From: Massilia sp. CF038
Lineage (GTDB): Bacteria; Pseudomonadota; Gammaproteobacteria; Burkholderiales; Burkholderiaceae_D
NCBI RefSeq assembly: GCF_900129765.1
Contig: NZ_FQWU01000001.1
Location: 1 to 64,000, forward strand
Reading direction: 5' to 3'
Length of the DNA stretch: 64,000 bases
Shown here: positions 55,266 to 63,203 of the stretch, in pieces
How the letters are laid out: the number at the start of each line of letters is the position of its first letter
Numbering within the stretch: the stretch's first letter is position 1
Translations under genes and position numbers: made by a program
Notes under the pieces: generated by a model
Database searches by the model: none
The model's input: the letters and a program-made list of their open reading frames with translations, nothing else
Told to the model about the DNA's origin: nothing

Positions 55266-55683
55266 ACATCGTCCTCGCGAAGGCGGGGACCCATGCCACG
55301 CTGACCTAAGCCGTAAAATCAGCGTACAGGTCGCGCCATGTCGGATTACTTTTTGAAATCAGCGAAATCTTCCACGCGCGCTTGAATTTCTTGATCCGCT
55401 TCTCGCGAGCCACGGCCTCCATCACATCGCCGTGAATCTCATACCAAACAAGCCGGTGCACGTGGTATGTACTTGTAAAACACTCCAGGAATTCTTCGCG
55501 GTGTTCCCATACGCGGCGTACCAGGTCGGTTGAAACGCCGGTGTAGAGCGTACCGTAGGGCTTGCTTGCCATGATGTAGACGTAGCTGGGCTGGTCCATC
55601 CAGACATGGTGCGGCCCCGGGCTTGATCACAGTTTGGTGCGGATCAAACGTGGGATGGGCCCCCGCCTTCGCGAGGGCGATGT
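55266..55683. mobile_element. REP-bounded GIY-YIG element (putative autonomous REP element)
   Basis: Left terminus 55266-55294 starts ACATCGTCCTCGCGAAGGCG; right terminus 55655-55683 ends CGCCTTCGCGAGGGCGATGT. The two 29-base termini are inverted repeats matching at 27 positions, and similarity continues a few bases inward (GCCACGCTGA against CCCACGTTTGA). Between them lies only the GIY-YIG gene. These termini are the same half-sites that make up the six REPIN repeats elsewhere in the window, in which they are only 17-60 bases apart. Element status is inferred from this arrangement; no target-site duplication could be established. Confidence 0.6.
55306..55599 (-). CDS. GIY-YIG endonuclease family protein (COG2827-like)
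   Basis: 97-residue single-domain GIY-YIG protein. The signature reads YVYIMASKPYGTLYTGVS, a usual variant of GIY-x10-YIG in small UPF0213/YhbQ-like proteins. Next come the catalytic Arg region DLVRRVWEHREEF, the HRLVWYEIHGDVMEAVAREKRIKKF helix that supplies the metal-binding Glu, and WRDLYADF. All key residues look intact. The gene lies inside a pair of REP half-sites; the stop codon sits just inside the left half-site. Its role in repeat mobility is a hypothesis; alternatives are a solo DNA-repair-like nuclease that REPs happen to flank. Confidence 0.88.
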   Translation of the reverse strand: MDQPSYVYIMASKPYGTLYTGVSTDLVRRVWEHREEFLECFTSTYHVHRLVWYEIHGDVMEAVAREKRIKKFKRAWKISLISKSNPTWRDLYADFTA

Positions 55684-55790
55684 GGTGGGCGCTTAAGCGA
55701 TGTGGGGGTGCTTAAGCGATGTGGGGGTGCTTAAGCGATGTGGTGGTGCTTAAGCGATGTGGTGGGCGCTCAAGCGATGTGGTGGCTACG
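55677..55790. repeat. 19-20-bp tandem array built from the REP terminus
   Basis: Five full units and one partial: GCGATGTGGTGGGCGCTTAA (55677-55696), GCGATGTGGGGGTGCTTAA twice, GCGATGTGGTGGTGCTTAA, GCGATGTGGTGGGCGCTCAA (55754-55773), then GCGATGTGGTGG. The first unit overlaps the right end (GCGATGT) of the GIY-YIG element; the last runs into the stop codon of the YbdK-like gene at 55786. Confidence 0.92.
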
Positions 55791-56907
55791 CGTCGCCGCG
55801 GAATTTGTGGATGGCGGCATTGACCATGCCTTCGGCGCTGCCCTGCTCTGCATACTGCCGGCGCAGGTAGGTCGAATCGCTTGAATCCTGCGCTGCCGCC
55901 GTCAAGTGACGCAGGGCGCCCAGCGAACCCAGGGCTTCGCCATGCGGCTCCATCTTGCGCAGCGTCGTCAGAATATCCTCGCGCAGCGACATCGTCTCGT
56001 ACGTTTTCGGATGCGTGATCGCGCCGTCCAGACCGAAGCGGCATGCCTGGAAACGGTTGAAGTTGTAGACCAGGTAGTCGTCTTCCACGGGCGGCTCTTC
56101 ACGCCGTTCCAGCAGGTGGCGGCACAAGGCCTGCAAATACCCTGCCAGCGCCGCGGCCCGCTCCACCGTCAGCGGCGTGTCGCACACGCGCAGTTCGATG
56201 GTGCCGTATTCCGGCTTGGGCCGGATGTCCCAGTAAAAGTCCTTCATGCTCTTGATGATGCCGGTGCCTTCCATCTTGGCGAAGTAGACGTTGGCAAATT
56301 CATCCCAGGTCAGGGTGAACGGCGCCCGTCCGCTCATGGGGAAGGCAAACACGGAATTGAGCCGGGCCGAATCGAACAGACTGTCGTGGCCCTGGACGAA
56401 AGGTGAGGAGGCCGACAGGGCAATGAAGTGCGGGATGTAGCGGCTGAGCGAATGGAGCAGGAACATGGCGTCGTCGCCCGAGGCGCAGCCAATGTGCACG
56501 TGTTGTCCGAACACGGTGAACTGCTTGGCCAGGTAGCCGTACAGCGAGGACAGTTCGCGAAAGCGCGGCTTTTCGAAAATCTTCTGTTCCGACCAATGCT
56601 GAAACGGATGGGTGCCGCCACCGGACAGGCCGATGTTGAGCTGGTCGCCTGCGGCCACCAGCAGGTCGCGAATTTCCAGCAGCTCGGCCAGCAGCGGTGC
56701 GTGCTGCGAATGCACGCTCGAATTAATCTCGATCATGCTCTCGGCAATCTCGGGTGTGACGTTGCCGGGGAAGGGTTTCTTGCCCAGTAAATGAAGCAGG
56801 TCAGGGCTGGACGCGGTCAGGTCGAAGTCCGACAGGCTGACCAGCTGCAGTTCCAGTTCGACCCCGAAGGTCAGCGCCTGCGACTGCGCGAAGGGTTCCA
56901 ATGGCAT
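55786..56907 (-). CDS. ybdK: YbdK-like carboxylate-amine ligase (GCS2 family)
   Basis: ATP-dependent gamma-glutamyl ligase-like enzyme, 373 residues (E. coli YbdK 372). GCS2 features: [20 protein letters not shown] with the metal-binding Glu residues, [45 protein letters not shown], and [22 protein letters not shown]. YbdK has weak glutamate-cysteine ligase activity; the true substrate is uncertain. ATG 56907 has GGAGA upstream and is one base after the antiporter stop, so the two are coupled. The gene terminates in the REP-derived tandem array. Confidence 0.9.
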   Translation of the reverse strand: MPLEPFAQSQALTFGVELELQLVSLSDFDLTASSPDLLHLLGKKPFPGNVTPEIAESMIEINSSVHSQHAPLLAELLEIRDLLVAAGDQLNIGLSGGGTHPFQHWSEQKIFEKPRFRELSSLYGYLAKQFTVFGQHVHIGCASGDDAMFLLHSLSRYIPHFIALSASSPFVQGHDSLFDSARLNSVFAFPMSGRAPFTLTWDEFANVYFAKMEGTGIIKSMKDFYWDIRPKPEYGTIELRVCDTPLTVERAAALAGYLQALCRHLLERREEPPVEDDYLVYNFNRFQACRFGLDGAITHPKTYETMSLREDILTTLRKMEPHGEALGSLGALRHLTAAAQDSSDSTYLRRQYAEQGSAEGMVNAAIHKFRGDA

Positions 56908-56908
56908 C

Positions 56909-58087
56909 TTATTCTCCGTGTGATTCTTTGGCCCAGACCAGCGCACGCTGGATCAGGATCGGACCGAACACTTCGAGCAGCAGCGTCACGCCAGCCATGG
57001 CGCGCAGTTCTTCGGCCAGGTTCACGCCGCGCAGACGCGCATGTTCGAGCAGCAGGATGACAAACACCGACACCGGCGCCAGCGCCAGGCCGGTGAGCGC
57101 ACCCTTGCGCCAGGAGATGCCCGACAGCTCGGAGAACGCGGTCACGCCGACGATTTTGGTCAGCATGCGCACGGCCACCACCGCCAGTGCCAGCGCGGTG
57201 CCGCTGGTGATGGTGCGCCAGTCAAGGGTGGACGCTGCAAACACGAACAACAGTACGGTAAGCAGTTCGCCCAACGCGCCAAAGTTGCGTTGCGCCTGGG
57301 TGAAGGCCACACGCCGGTGACGCGCTGTCAGGCCAAAAGCCAGGGTGGCCACGACGGGCGAAAGCTGGGTCGTGTAGGTAACTGCCACCAGCAGGATCAC
57401 CGCCAGCGCGAAGCCGACCGTAGCATCCTTGGACAGGTTGCCCATGTGGCGCAGCACAGCCGGTACCACCAGGCCAAACACGGCGCCCGTCAGCGCCGAC
57501 AGCGCCAGTGCGACCAGGCTGTTGAGCGTGGCGTCGCCAATGTCTTCGGAGCTGCGGAAGATCCAGAAGCCGATAATGACGTTGAAGGTAAACACCGACA
57601 GCACGCAGTTAATCGCTGTCAGATGCAGGGCGCGTTCCGTCACCTGGCCGGAGCTGCGCATCTCGTTAATCACGCGCACCACCGTGGCCGGGGAGGTCGA
57701 CATGCCGAGGGCAGCGAGCATCAGCGCCGTCATGGTCGACGTGTTGAATGCCAGTGCGACGAAGTAGATGGCGAAGAACGTACCGACTGCTTCGACCAGT
57801 GCTGCCATGCCGAACCAGGGATTGGTGCGGATCCAGCGCAAGTTGATACGGTAACCCAGTTCAAACAGGATCAGGCCGAATCCGACGTCGGCCATGACCA
57901 GCACGATGCCCGGATCCGTTTGTGGCAATACGCCGATTTGCGACGAGGCGAGCAGGAAGCCGGCAATGCCATAGAAGCTGATCTTTGGCAGTCCGGTCCA
58001 GCGCTGACCGTATTCTCCCGCGAGCCAGGCGATGCAAATCGCTACGGGCCAGGAGAGGTCGGTCAGGATCTGCAGGAGATCTGGCAT
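56909..58087 (-). CDS. CPA2-type cation:proton antiporter
   Basis: 392-residue membrane protein with about 12-13 helices of the sodium/hydrogen exchanger (PF00999) fold. [59 protein letters not shown] (the STSPATV ion site) and [17 protein letters not shown] are visible. No RCK/TrkA-N domain is attached. Operon with ybdK; since KefB/KefC-type CPA2 proteins are gated by glutathione compounds, a link between a gamma-glutamyl ligase and this transporter is conceivable but unproven. Confidence 0.88.
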   Translation of the reverse strand: MPDLLQILTDLSWPVAICIAWLAGEYGQRWTGLPKISFYGIAGFLLASSQIGVLPQTDPGIVLVMADVGFGLILFELGYRINLRWIRTNPWFGMAALVEAVGTFFAIYFVALAFNTSTMTALMLAALGMSTSPATVVRVINEMRSSGQVTERALHLTAINCVLSVFTFNVIIGFWIFRSSEDIGDATLNSLVALALSALTGAVFGLVVPAVLRHMGNLSKDATVGFALAVILLVAVTYTTQLSPVVATLAFGLTARHRRVAFTQAQRNFGALGELLTVLLFVFAASTLDWRTITSGTALALAVVAVRMLTKIVGVTAFSELSGISWRKGALTGLALAPVSVFVILLLEHARLRGVNLAEELRAMAGVTLLLEVFGPILIQRALVWAKESHGE

Positions 58088-58195
58088 GGCGTCCTTTCAG
58101 TAAAACCCGCGAAGAGGTGACGCGAGATTTTACAAGATGACATCGTGCGCACGATTGAATTAGAGCAAATACTCGATGTGCATGGAGAGACCACT

Positions 58196-58281
58196 ACATC
58201 GCCCTCGCGCAGGCGGGGGGCTATACCATGCTGCCGGATTCGGTCAGATGGCATGGGCCCCCGCCTTCGCGAGGGCGATGT
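58196..58281. repeat. REPIN-type repeat F
   Basis: 86 bp. Left arm ACATCGCCCTCGCGCAGGCG, right arm CGCCTTCGCGAGGGCGATGT, loop includes ACCATGCTGCCGGATTCGGT. Followed 17 bases on by a solo right terminus, GCGCGAGGGCGATGT (58298-58312), just before the VWA gene stop at 58317. Confidence 0.88.
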
Positions 58282-58297
58282 ATCTTTCTATGCATGT

Positions 58298-58312
58298 GCG
58301 CGAGGGCGATGT
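58298..58312. repeat. solo REP right terminus
   Basis: GCGCGAGGGCGATGT repeats the outer end of REPIN F, without a left arm. It directly abuts the stop codon of the VWA-domain gene, similar to the extra termini seen at 55677-55790. Confidence 0.7.
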
Positions 58313-58316
58313 GGTG

Positions 58317-59486
58317 TTACTTGCTCAGCAGGCGCATTGCTCGTTCCAAACCCTCAATGGTCAATGGAAACATGCGGTTATTCATGATCTGCTTGATCAC
58401 GGCAATCGACTGCCGGTACTGCCACACGCCTTCCGGTTCCGGATTGAGCCAGATGAATTTGGGGAAGGCATTGGTAAAGCGTGCCAGCCACTCCGCGCCC
58501 GCTTCCTCGTTGTTGTATTCAACCGAGCCACCTGGCGCCAGCACCTCGTATGGACTCATGGTCGCATCGCCGACAAAAATGAGTTTGGTATCGGGCGGGT
58601 ACTTGCGCAGGATATCCCAGGTGGGAAAACGCTCGGCGTTGCGGCGCCGGTTGTTCTTCCACAGGTAGTCATACACGCAGTTATGAAAGTAGAAGAACTC
58701 CATGTTCTTGAATTCGGTCTTCGAGGCCGAGAACAATTCTTCGGTGCGTTCGATATGGTCGTCCATGGTGCCGCCCACATCGAGCAGCATCAGCACCTTG
58801 ATTTTGTTTTTGCGCTCCGGCTGCATCTTGATGTCGAGGAAGCCGGCATTGCTGGCCGTGGCGCGGATGGTGGCGTCCAGCGCCAATTCGTCTTCCGCGC
58901 CTTCGCGTGCGAATTTACGCAGCCGGCGCAGCGCCACCTTGATGTTGCGGGTGCCCAGTTCGCGTTCGGCATCGTAGTCCTTGTAGGCGCGCTGCTCCCA
59001 TACCTTGACGGCCGTGCGGTTGCCGCCAGCGCCGCCGATGCGGATGCCTTCCGGGTTGGTGCCGCCATTGCCAAACGGCGAAGTGCCGCCAGTGCCAATC
59101 CACTTGCTGCCGCCTTCGTGGCGCTCTTTCTGTTCCTTGAGCAGCTCGTTGAGGCGGTCCATCAGTTTGTCGTAACCGAATTTTTCGAGCTGGGCCTTCT
59201 GTTCGGCCGACAGTTCGCGTTCCATGCGCTTGATCAGCCAGTCCAGCGGAATGCCGGCATTGGTTTCGAAGGCCGCGTTGATGCCTTTGAAGTACTGCGC
59301 AAATGCGCGGTCGAACTTGTCGAAGTGGGCTTCATCCTTGACCAGCGTGAGGCGCGACACATAGTAGAAGTCGTCCATCGACGGGCCGATCACGTTCTTT
59401 TCCATCGCCTCGAGCAGGGTCAGAAATTCCTTGATGGTGACCGGGATCTTGGCATCCTTGAGCGTGAAGAAAAAATCAATCAGCAT
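58317..59486 (-). CDS. VWA-domain protein, CoxE-like
   Basis: 389 residues, cytoplasmic. An N-terminal helical region (MLIDFFFTLKDAKIPVTIKEFLTLLEAM, LNELLKEQKERHEGG) is followed by a von Willebrand A domain from about 210: KIKVLMLLDVGGTMDDHIERTEELF, in which the MIDAS DxSxS reads DVGGT, then FFYFHNCVYDYLWKNN and FVGDATMSPYEV. The MIDAS is degenerate, so metal binding may be changed. ATG 59486 has AAGGAG upstream. MoxR ATPases and such VWA proteins work together as chaperone/activator systems for enzymes or envelope complexes; client here unknown. Starts 1 base after the GNAT stop. Confidence 0.87.
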   Translation of the reverse strand: MLIDFFFTLKDAKIPVTIKEFLTLLEAMEKNVIGPSMDDFYYVSRLTLVKDEAHFDKFDRAFAQYFKGINAAFETNAGIPLDWLIKRMERELSAEQKAQLEKFGYDKLMDRLNELLKEQKERHEGGSKWIGTGGTSPFGNGGTNPEGIRIGGAGGNRTAVKVWEQRAYKDYDAERELGTRNIKVALRRLRKFAREGAEDELALDATIRATASNAGFLDIKMQPERKNKIKVLMLLDVGGTMDDHIERTEELFSASKTEFKNMEFFYFHNCVYDYLWKNNRRRNAERFPTWDILRKYPPDTKLIFVGDATMSPYEVLAPGGSVEYNNEEAGAEWLARFTNAFPKFIWLNPEPEGVWQYRQSIAVIKQIMNNRMFPLTIEGLERAMRLLSK

Positions 59487-59487
59487 C

Positions 59488-60069
59488 TCAACTCCTTTGC
59501 AGCCGGTAATGCAGCTGCGCCTTGATCTCGGGCCATTCGCCACGCAGGATGCTGTACAGGACCGTGTCGCGCACGGTACCGTCGCGGCGCGGGCTGGAAT
59601 GGCGCATCACGCCATCTTTTTTTGCACCCAGGCGTTCGATGGCTGCCTGCGAGGCATGATTGAAGTTGTCGGTGCGCAGACCCACCACCGCGCAGCCCAG
59701 CGTGTCGAAGGCATGCGAGAGCAGGGCCAGCTTGCAGCTGGTGTTGACGTGACTGCGCTGGCGGCTTTTGGCGTACCAGGTCCAGCCGATTTCAACGCGG
59801 TCGATCTCGGGCACGATGTCGTGGTAGCTGCTGGTGCCAATCACGGCGCCGCTGGCGGCATCGATCACGGCAAAGGCGAGCCGGTTGCGCATGTCCAGCG
59901 CTGTACGAATGTAGTTCTCGACCTGGTGCGGTTCCGGCACCGAGGTGACGCGAATGTTCCACAGTTCACCGTCGCTGGCGGCAGCGCGCAAGCCATCTGC
60001 GTGCGACAGCGCCAGCGGTTCGAGCAGCACACCGTTGAACTGCAGGGTAAGCGGGTCGACCTGGATCAT
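59488..60069 (-). CDS. GNAT acetyltransferase, RimJ/RimL-like
   Basis: 193-residue GNAT of the RimJ/RimL type. Features: PLALSHADGLRAAASDGELW, FAVIDAASGAVIGTSSYHDI, VEIGWTWYAKSRQRSHVNTSCKLALLSHAFDTL and GLRTDNFNHASQAAIERLGAKKDGVMRHS. Its start overlaps the MoxR stop by 1 base, and its stop is 1 base from the VWA start, so it is fully embedded in the moxR-VWA operon. Whether it modifies the ATPase, the VWA protein or their client is unknown. Confidence 0.87.
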   Translation of the reverse strand: MIQVDPLTLQFNGVLLEPLALSHADGLRAAASDGELWNIRVTSVPEPHQVENYIRTALDMRNRLAFAVIDAASGAVIGTSSYHDIVPEIDRVEIGWTWYAKSRQRSHVNTSCKLALLSHAFDTLGCAVVGLRTDNFNHASQAAIERLGAKKDGVMRHSSPRRDGTVRDTVLYSILRGEWPEIKAQLHYRLQRS

Positions 60070-60929
60070 CAGCGATTCATCCGCGACATGGCGACCAGGC
60101 GTTCAAACAGATGCACGTCCTGCTCGTTTTTCAGCAGCGCGCCATGCAGTGGCGGCACGATGGTCTTGGCATCCTTGCTGCGCAGCGCTTCCGGAGGAAT
60201 GTCTTCGGCCAGCAGCAGCTTGAGCCAGTCCAAAAACTCGGAGGTCGACGGCTTTTTCTTCAGGCCTGGCACGTCGCGCACTTCGTAGAAGCTTTGCAGG
60301 GCCTGGGCCAGCAGTTCCTGCTTCAAGGTCGGGTAGTGCACCTTGACGATCTGCTCCATCGTGTCTTTGTCGGGGAATTTGATGTAATGGAAGAAGCAGC
60401 GGCGCAGGAAAGCGTCCGGCAGTTCCTTCTCGTTGTTGGAGGTGATGATCACCAGCGGGCGGTGCTTGGCCACCACCATCTCGCGCGTTTCGTAGACGTA
60501 GAACTCCATGCGGTCCAGTTCGCGCAGCAGATCGTTGGGGAACTCGATGTCGGCCTTATCGATCTCGTCGATCAGCAGCACCACCGGTTCCGGCGCCGTG
60601 AACGCTTGCCACAGCACGCCCTTGACGATGTAGTTGTTGATGTCACGTACCCGTTCGTCGCCCAGCTGCGAGTCGCGCAGGCGCGAGACGGCGTCGTATT
60701 CGTACAAGCCTTGCTGGGCCTTGGTGGTCGACTTGATGTGCCACTGCATGAGCGGCATGTCGAGCGCCTGCGCCACTTCTTCGGCCAGCATGGTCTTGCC
60801 AGTACCCGGCTCGCCCTTGATCAGGAGCGGACGCTGGAGCGTGAGGGCGGCATTGACGGCCAGTTTCAGGTCGGCGGTAGCAACATAGGCATCGGAGCCG
60901 TCGAAGCGGGGAGTTTGCGGTGCGTGCAT
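60069..60929 (-). CDS. MoxR family AAA+ ATPase
   Basis: 286 residues from ATG 60929 (a TTG at 60944 would add five). Walker A GEPGTGKTML, Walker B VVLLIDEIDKADIEF, sensor VIITSNNEKELPDAFLRRCFFHYI, typical of MoxR/RavA-clade ATPases. The operon order is moxR-GNAT-VWA, all with 0-1-base spacing. Provides ATP-driven remodelling to the VWA partner. Confidence 0.92.
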   Translation of the reverse strand: MHAPQTPRFDGSDAYVATADLKLAVNAALTLQRPLLIKGEPGTGKTMLAEEVAQALDMPLMQWHIKSTTKAQQGLYEYDAVSRLRDSQLGDERVRDINNYIVKGVLWQAFTAPEPVVLLIDEIDKADIEFPNDLLRELDRMEFYVYETREMVVAKHRPLVIITSNNEKELPDAFLRRCFFHYIKFPDKDTMEQIVKVHYPTLKQELLAQALQSFYEVRDVPGLKKKPSTSEFLDWLKLLLAEDIPPEALRSKDAKTIVPPLHGALLKNEQDVHLFERLVAMSRMNR

Positions 60930-61058
60930 GGCGAGAAAGCTCAAAAAGTGAAGTTGGTTTGAGTATAAGCCAGATCACAAATGCCGGCCCGGATGGACAG
61001 CCTGGTCCGCCATGCGTACACTGCGCAGATTGTTATTCAAGCACCATTTTTCGGTCCC

Positions 61059-61571
61059 ATGAAATTATTCCGCCTCTTGCCTCTGCTGGCCCTGGCCGCA
61101 TTGCCCGCCCTGGCCGACGCGCCGCTGCGTATTGTGAAATCCGACACCGGTTACCGTTTTTCAGCCAAGACCAAGTCGTCCGAGTATGCGTTCGAGGTGC
61201 CGGGAAAAACCATCCGCACTTCGGAAAAGGATCACCGTATTTTTGCCATGATCGACGGCGCCATGTTGCAGGTCTTGCGCGTGCCCGCAAGCGCAGGGAC
61301 CGAAGAAGAAGCGCTGGCGGCGCACCGCCAGACCGAGTCGGCTTTCCTGGAAAAGAGCGGCGCCACCGTGTCCGAATCGTCCCACTGCGCCAGCCTGGCG
61401 GTGCCGCACGCCGCCTGGCAGGCCGAACTGGCAGACGTGAGCGTATCGCGCTATCTGACGGTGAAAATCGACGAGACGATTCTGGTGCTGGTGGTGGCCT
61501 CCAACGTCACCACGCCTTCCGGTGTGGCCGACAAACAGATGGACAGCATTTGCAGTACCTTCCAGCGTTAG
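61059..61571 (+). CDS. secreted protein of unknown function
   Basis: 170 residues. Signal peptide MKLFRLLPLLALAALPALADA, then a mixed alpha/beta body: SAKTKSSEYAFEVPGKTIRTSEKDHRIF, and a C-terminal MDSICSTFQ. Two cysteines (SSHCASL and SICSTF) could pair in the periplasm. I do not recognise the family. It is followed after 14 bases by another small secreted protein, suggesting an operon of three envelope genes. Confidence 0.65.
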   Translation: MKLFRLLPLLALAALPALADAPLRIVKSDTGYRFSAKTKSSEYAFEVPGKTIRTSEKDHRIFAMIDGAMLQVLRVPASAGTEEEALAAHRQTESAFLEKSGATVSESSHCASLAVPHAAWQAELADVSVSRYLTVKIDETILVLVVASNVTTPSGVADKQMDSICSTFQR

Positions 61572-61585
61572 GCAAGGCGCACTTC

Positions 61586-62242
61586 ATGCACATACTGGGA
61601 CGAGCCCTCATGCTGGCGCTGGCCATCGGCGCGATGGCGCAGGCGGCCGCGCAGGACCAGAGTGCCACGCTGCAGTTACTGGTGGCGGTGCTGGAGCCGG
61701 GCGGCCAGTTGGCGCCCGATCCCAAGTGTTCGCGCAAGGACGTGATCTGCCTTGATCCACCGCCGTTCTGGCTCAAGGCGAACGTGATTGCGACCCTGTA
61801 TGGCCAGAGCGGCCCCGCATATCGCGAAATCCATGGATCGTCCCACTACGGTATGCAGCAATTCGCCGGCCCGCCCAGGCCCAGCTTGTTGTTGGCGCGC
61901 ACCGAGGGGGCGCGCACCGTGATGTTGCGCAACCGGGTTGCCGGGCTGACCGCAGACAAGGCTGGTACGCTGTTCCTGATCGGGCGACGCAGCGGCTATC
62001 CGGGCTGGTTGCCTTGCACGATCGAAAAGATGCAGGAAGAACTGGCCGAAGCCGACTTCGACGACGAGGACATGACGATCCTGCCGGACGACTTTGAAAG
62101 TGCCGGCGTGGACGCTAACCCGGAACATTTTCGCCGGACCGCGCGCGGCGCAATGCCCCGTTACGGAATCCGCATGGCGCGCCTTGCCGAGTACATTGCC
62201 CAGCGCAGCAACGCGGGTCTACCTCCCACCTGTTCTTCCTAA
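61586..62242 (+). CDS. secreted protein of unknown function
   Basis: 218 residues. Signal peptide (MHILGRALMLALAIGAMAQAAAQ). The body has CSRKDVICLDPPPFWLKANVIATLYG, an acidic stretch EELAEADFDDEDMTILPDDF and a final PPTCSS, giving several possible disulfides. No family is recognised. The gene ends 4 bases before the small membrane protein gene. Confidence 0.65.
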   Translation: MHILGRALMLALAIGAMAQAAAQDQSATLQLLVAVLEPGGQLAPDPKCSRKDVICLDPPPFWLKANVIATLYGQSGPAYREIHGSSHYGMQQFAGPPRPSLLLARTEGARTVMLRNRVAGLTADKAGTLFLIGRRSGYPGWLPCTIEKMQEELAEADFDDEDMTILPDDFESAGVDANPEHFRRTARGAMPRYGIRMARLAEYIAQRSNAGLPPTCSS

Positions 62243-62246
62243 TTCG

Positions 62247-62684
62247 ATGTCGAAAAATCCCTACGCCGCGCCCGCAGCGCCTGTCCCGCCGCCCATCAGG
62301 AAGCCGAGCAAGGTCGGGCTGCGGCATTACTTTTTGCTTTTGTTCACCTGGCTGGTGGGGCTGTACGTAGTACAGGCGTGGCCTGTACTGTGGCTTGTCG
62401 CCAGCTCGGATGCGCATGGCATGCTGATTGGTCTACTGGCCTTGATCGGGGCCAGTGGATTGCTGCTCGGCCTGGCGCGTTCCATGTATCGCCCCTGGCT
62501 GGGCCGGACCGCGTTTTGCATTGCGCTGGCGGCACTCGCGCTGGGCTTTGCCGTGTTGATCTGGGGTGGCAGCGGGCAGGATGTTGGCCCGCTGGAACTG
62601 GGCTTCGCGGTTGTCATGGTACTGGCGATGGGGCTGTCGGTCTGGGGCGCGCTGATGAGTTTTCTGGCCGTGAAAGGCGGCTGA
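62247..62684 (+). CDS. small membrane protein
   Basis: 145 residues. A cytoplasmic Pro-rich start (SKNPYAAPAAPVPPPIRKPSKVG) precedes four hydrophobic segments (YFLLLFTWLVGLYVV, MLIGLLALIGASGLLLGLA, AFCIALAALALGFAVLIWGG, LGFAVVMVLAMGLSVWGALM). The Asn-Pro-Tyr-Ala-Ala-Pro start is common in small proteobacterial membrane proteins of unknown role. Confidence 0.6.
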   Translation: MSKNPYAAPAAPVPPPIRKPSKVGLRHYFLLLFTWLVGLYVVQAWPVLWLVASSDAHGMLIGLLALIGASGLLLGLARSMYRPWLGRTAFCIALAALALGFAVLIWGGSGQDVGPLELGFAVVMVLAMGLSVWGALMSFLAVKGG

Positions 62685-62777
62685 CCCAGGCCCCGGGCGC
62701 TGGCAGCGGCCGGCTTGCAGGGCGCGACCGTCGTGTTGAGCGGCAGTTGGCAGGTGCACAGGGCCAACACGGTGAAG

Positions 62778-62842
62778 TGGACGCCAATCCGCGTATCAGT
62801 TAAAATCGCAGGTTGATAGTGCAAATGGTAACTTTTTTGCAC
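62778..62842 (+). promoter_or_regulatory. candidate cytochrome promoter and inverted repeat
   Basis: TGGACG (62778-62783), a 17-base spacer and TAAAAT (62801-62806) resemble sigma-70 elements. Downstream GTGCAAA (62819-62825) and TTTGCAC (62836-62842) are exact inverted repeats with a 10-base spacer, a possible operator or 5'-UTR hairpin. ATG of the cytochrome is at 62876. Confidence 0.4.
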
Positions 62843-62875
62843 GTACGGTACCGACTACCACTTACCATCGCCACC

Positions 62876-63193
62876 ATGAAAAAATTCTTCGCACTTCTCG
62901 TGCTCGCCGGCGTCGCCAACCTGTCCGCCGCTGCGGATATCGTTGCCAATGCCAAGGCCGCTAAAGTTGAACAATGTATCGGCTGCCACGGCATCTCCGG
63001 TTACAAAGCAACTTTCCCTGAAGTCTATCCGGTTCCGATGCTGGGCGGCCAGTCAGCCAAGTACATCGAAAATGCGTTGAACGCCTACAAAAAGGGCGAC
63101 CGCAAGCATCCAACAATGCGCGGCGTGGCTTCCACCATGACCGACCAGGAAATCGCCGACGTAGCGGCCTATTACTCCCAGCAGAAGAAATAA
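62876..63193 (+). CDS. class I cytochrome c (c553-like)
   Basis: Periplasmic monohaem cytochrome, 105 residues. Signal peptide (MKKFFALLVLAGVANLSAAA), haem-binding CIGCH, distal ligand Met in PTMRGVASTM, and PMLGGQSAKYIENALNAYKKGDRKHPTM. Tandem with a second cytochrome c. An electron shuttle between the bc1 complex and terminal oxidases is the family's usual role. Confidence 0.9.
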   Translation: MKKFFALLVLAGVANLSAAADIVANAKAAKVEQCIGCHGISGYKATFPEVYPVPMLGGQSAKYIENALNAYKKGDRKHPTMRGVASTMTDQEIADVAAYYSQQKK

Positions 63194-63203
63194 GGACAGC
63201 GCC

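Noticed and set aside
55677-55790. CRISPR or origin iterons
   Set aside because: The units are directly tandem without spacers and there is no replication gene nearby; units derive from the REP terminus.
62327-62842. 171-codon minus-strand frame before the cytochromes
   Set aside because: No ribosome site or family resemblance; overlaps the small membrane protein gene and the promoter region.
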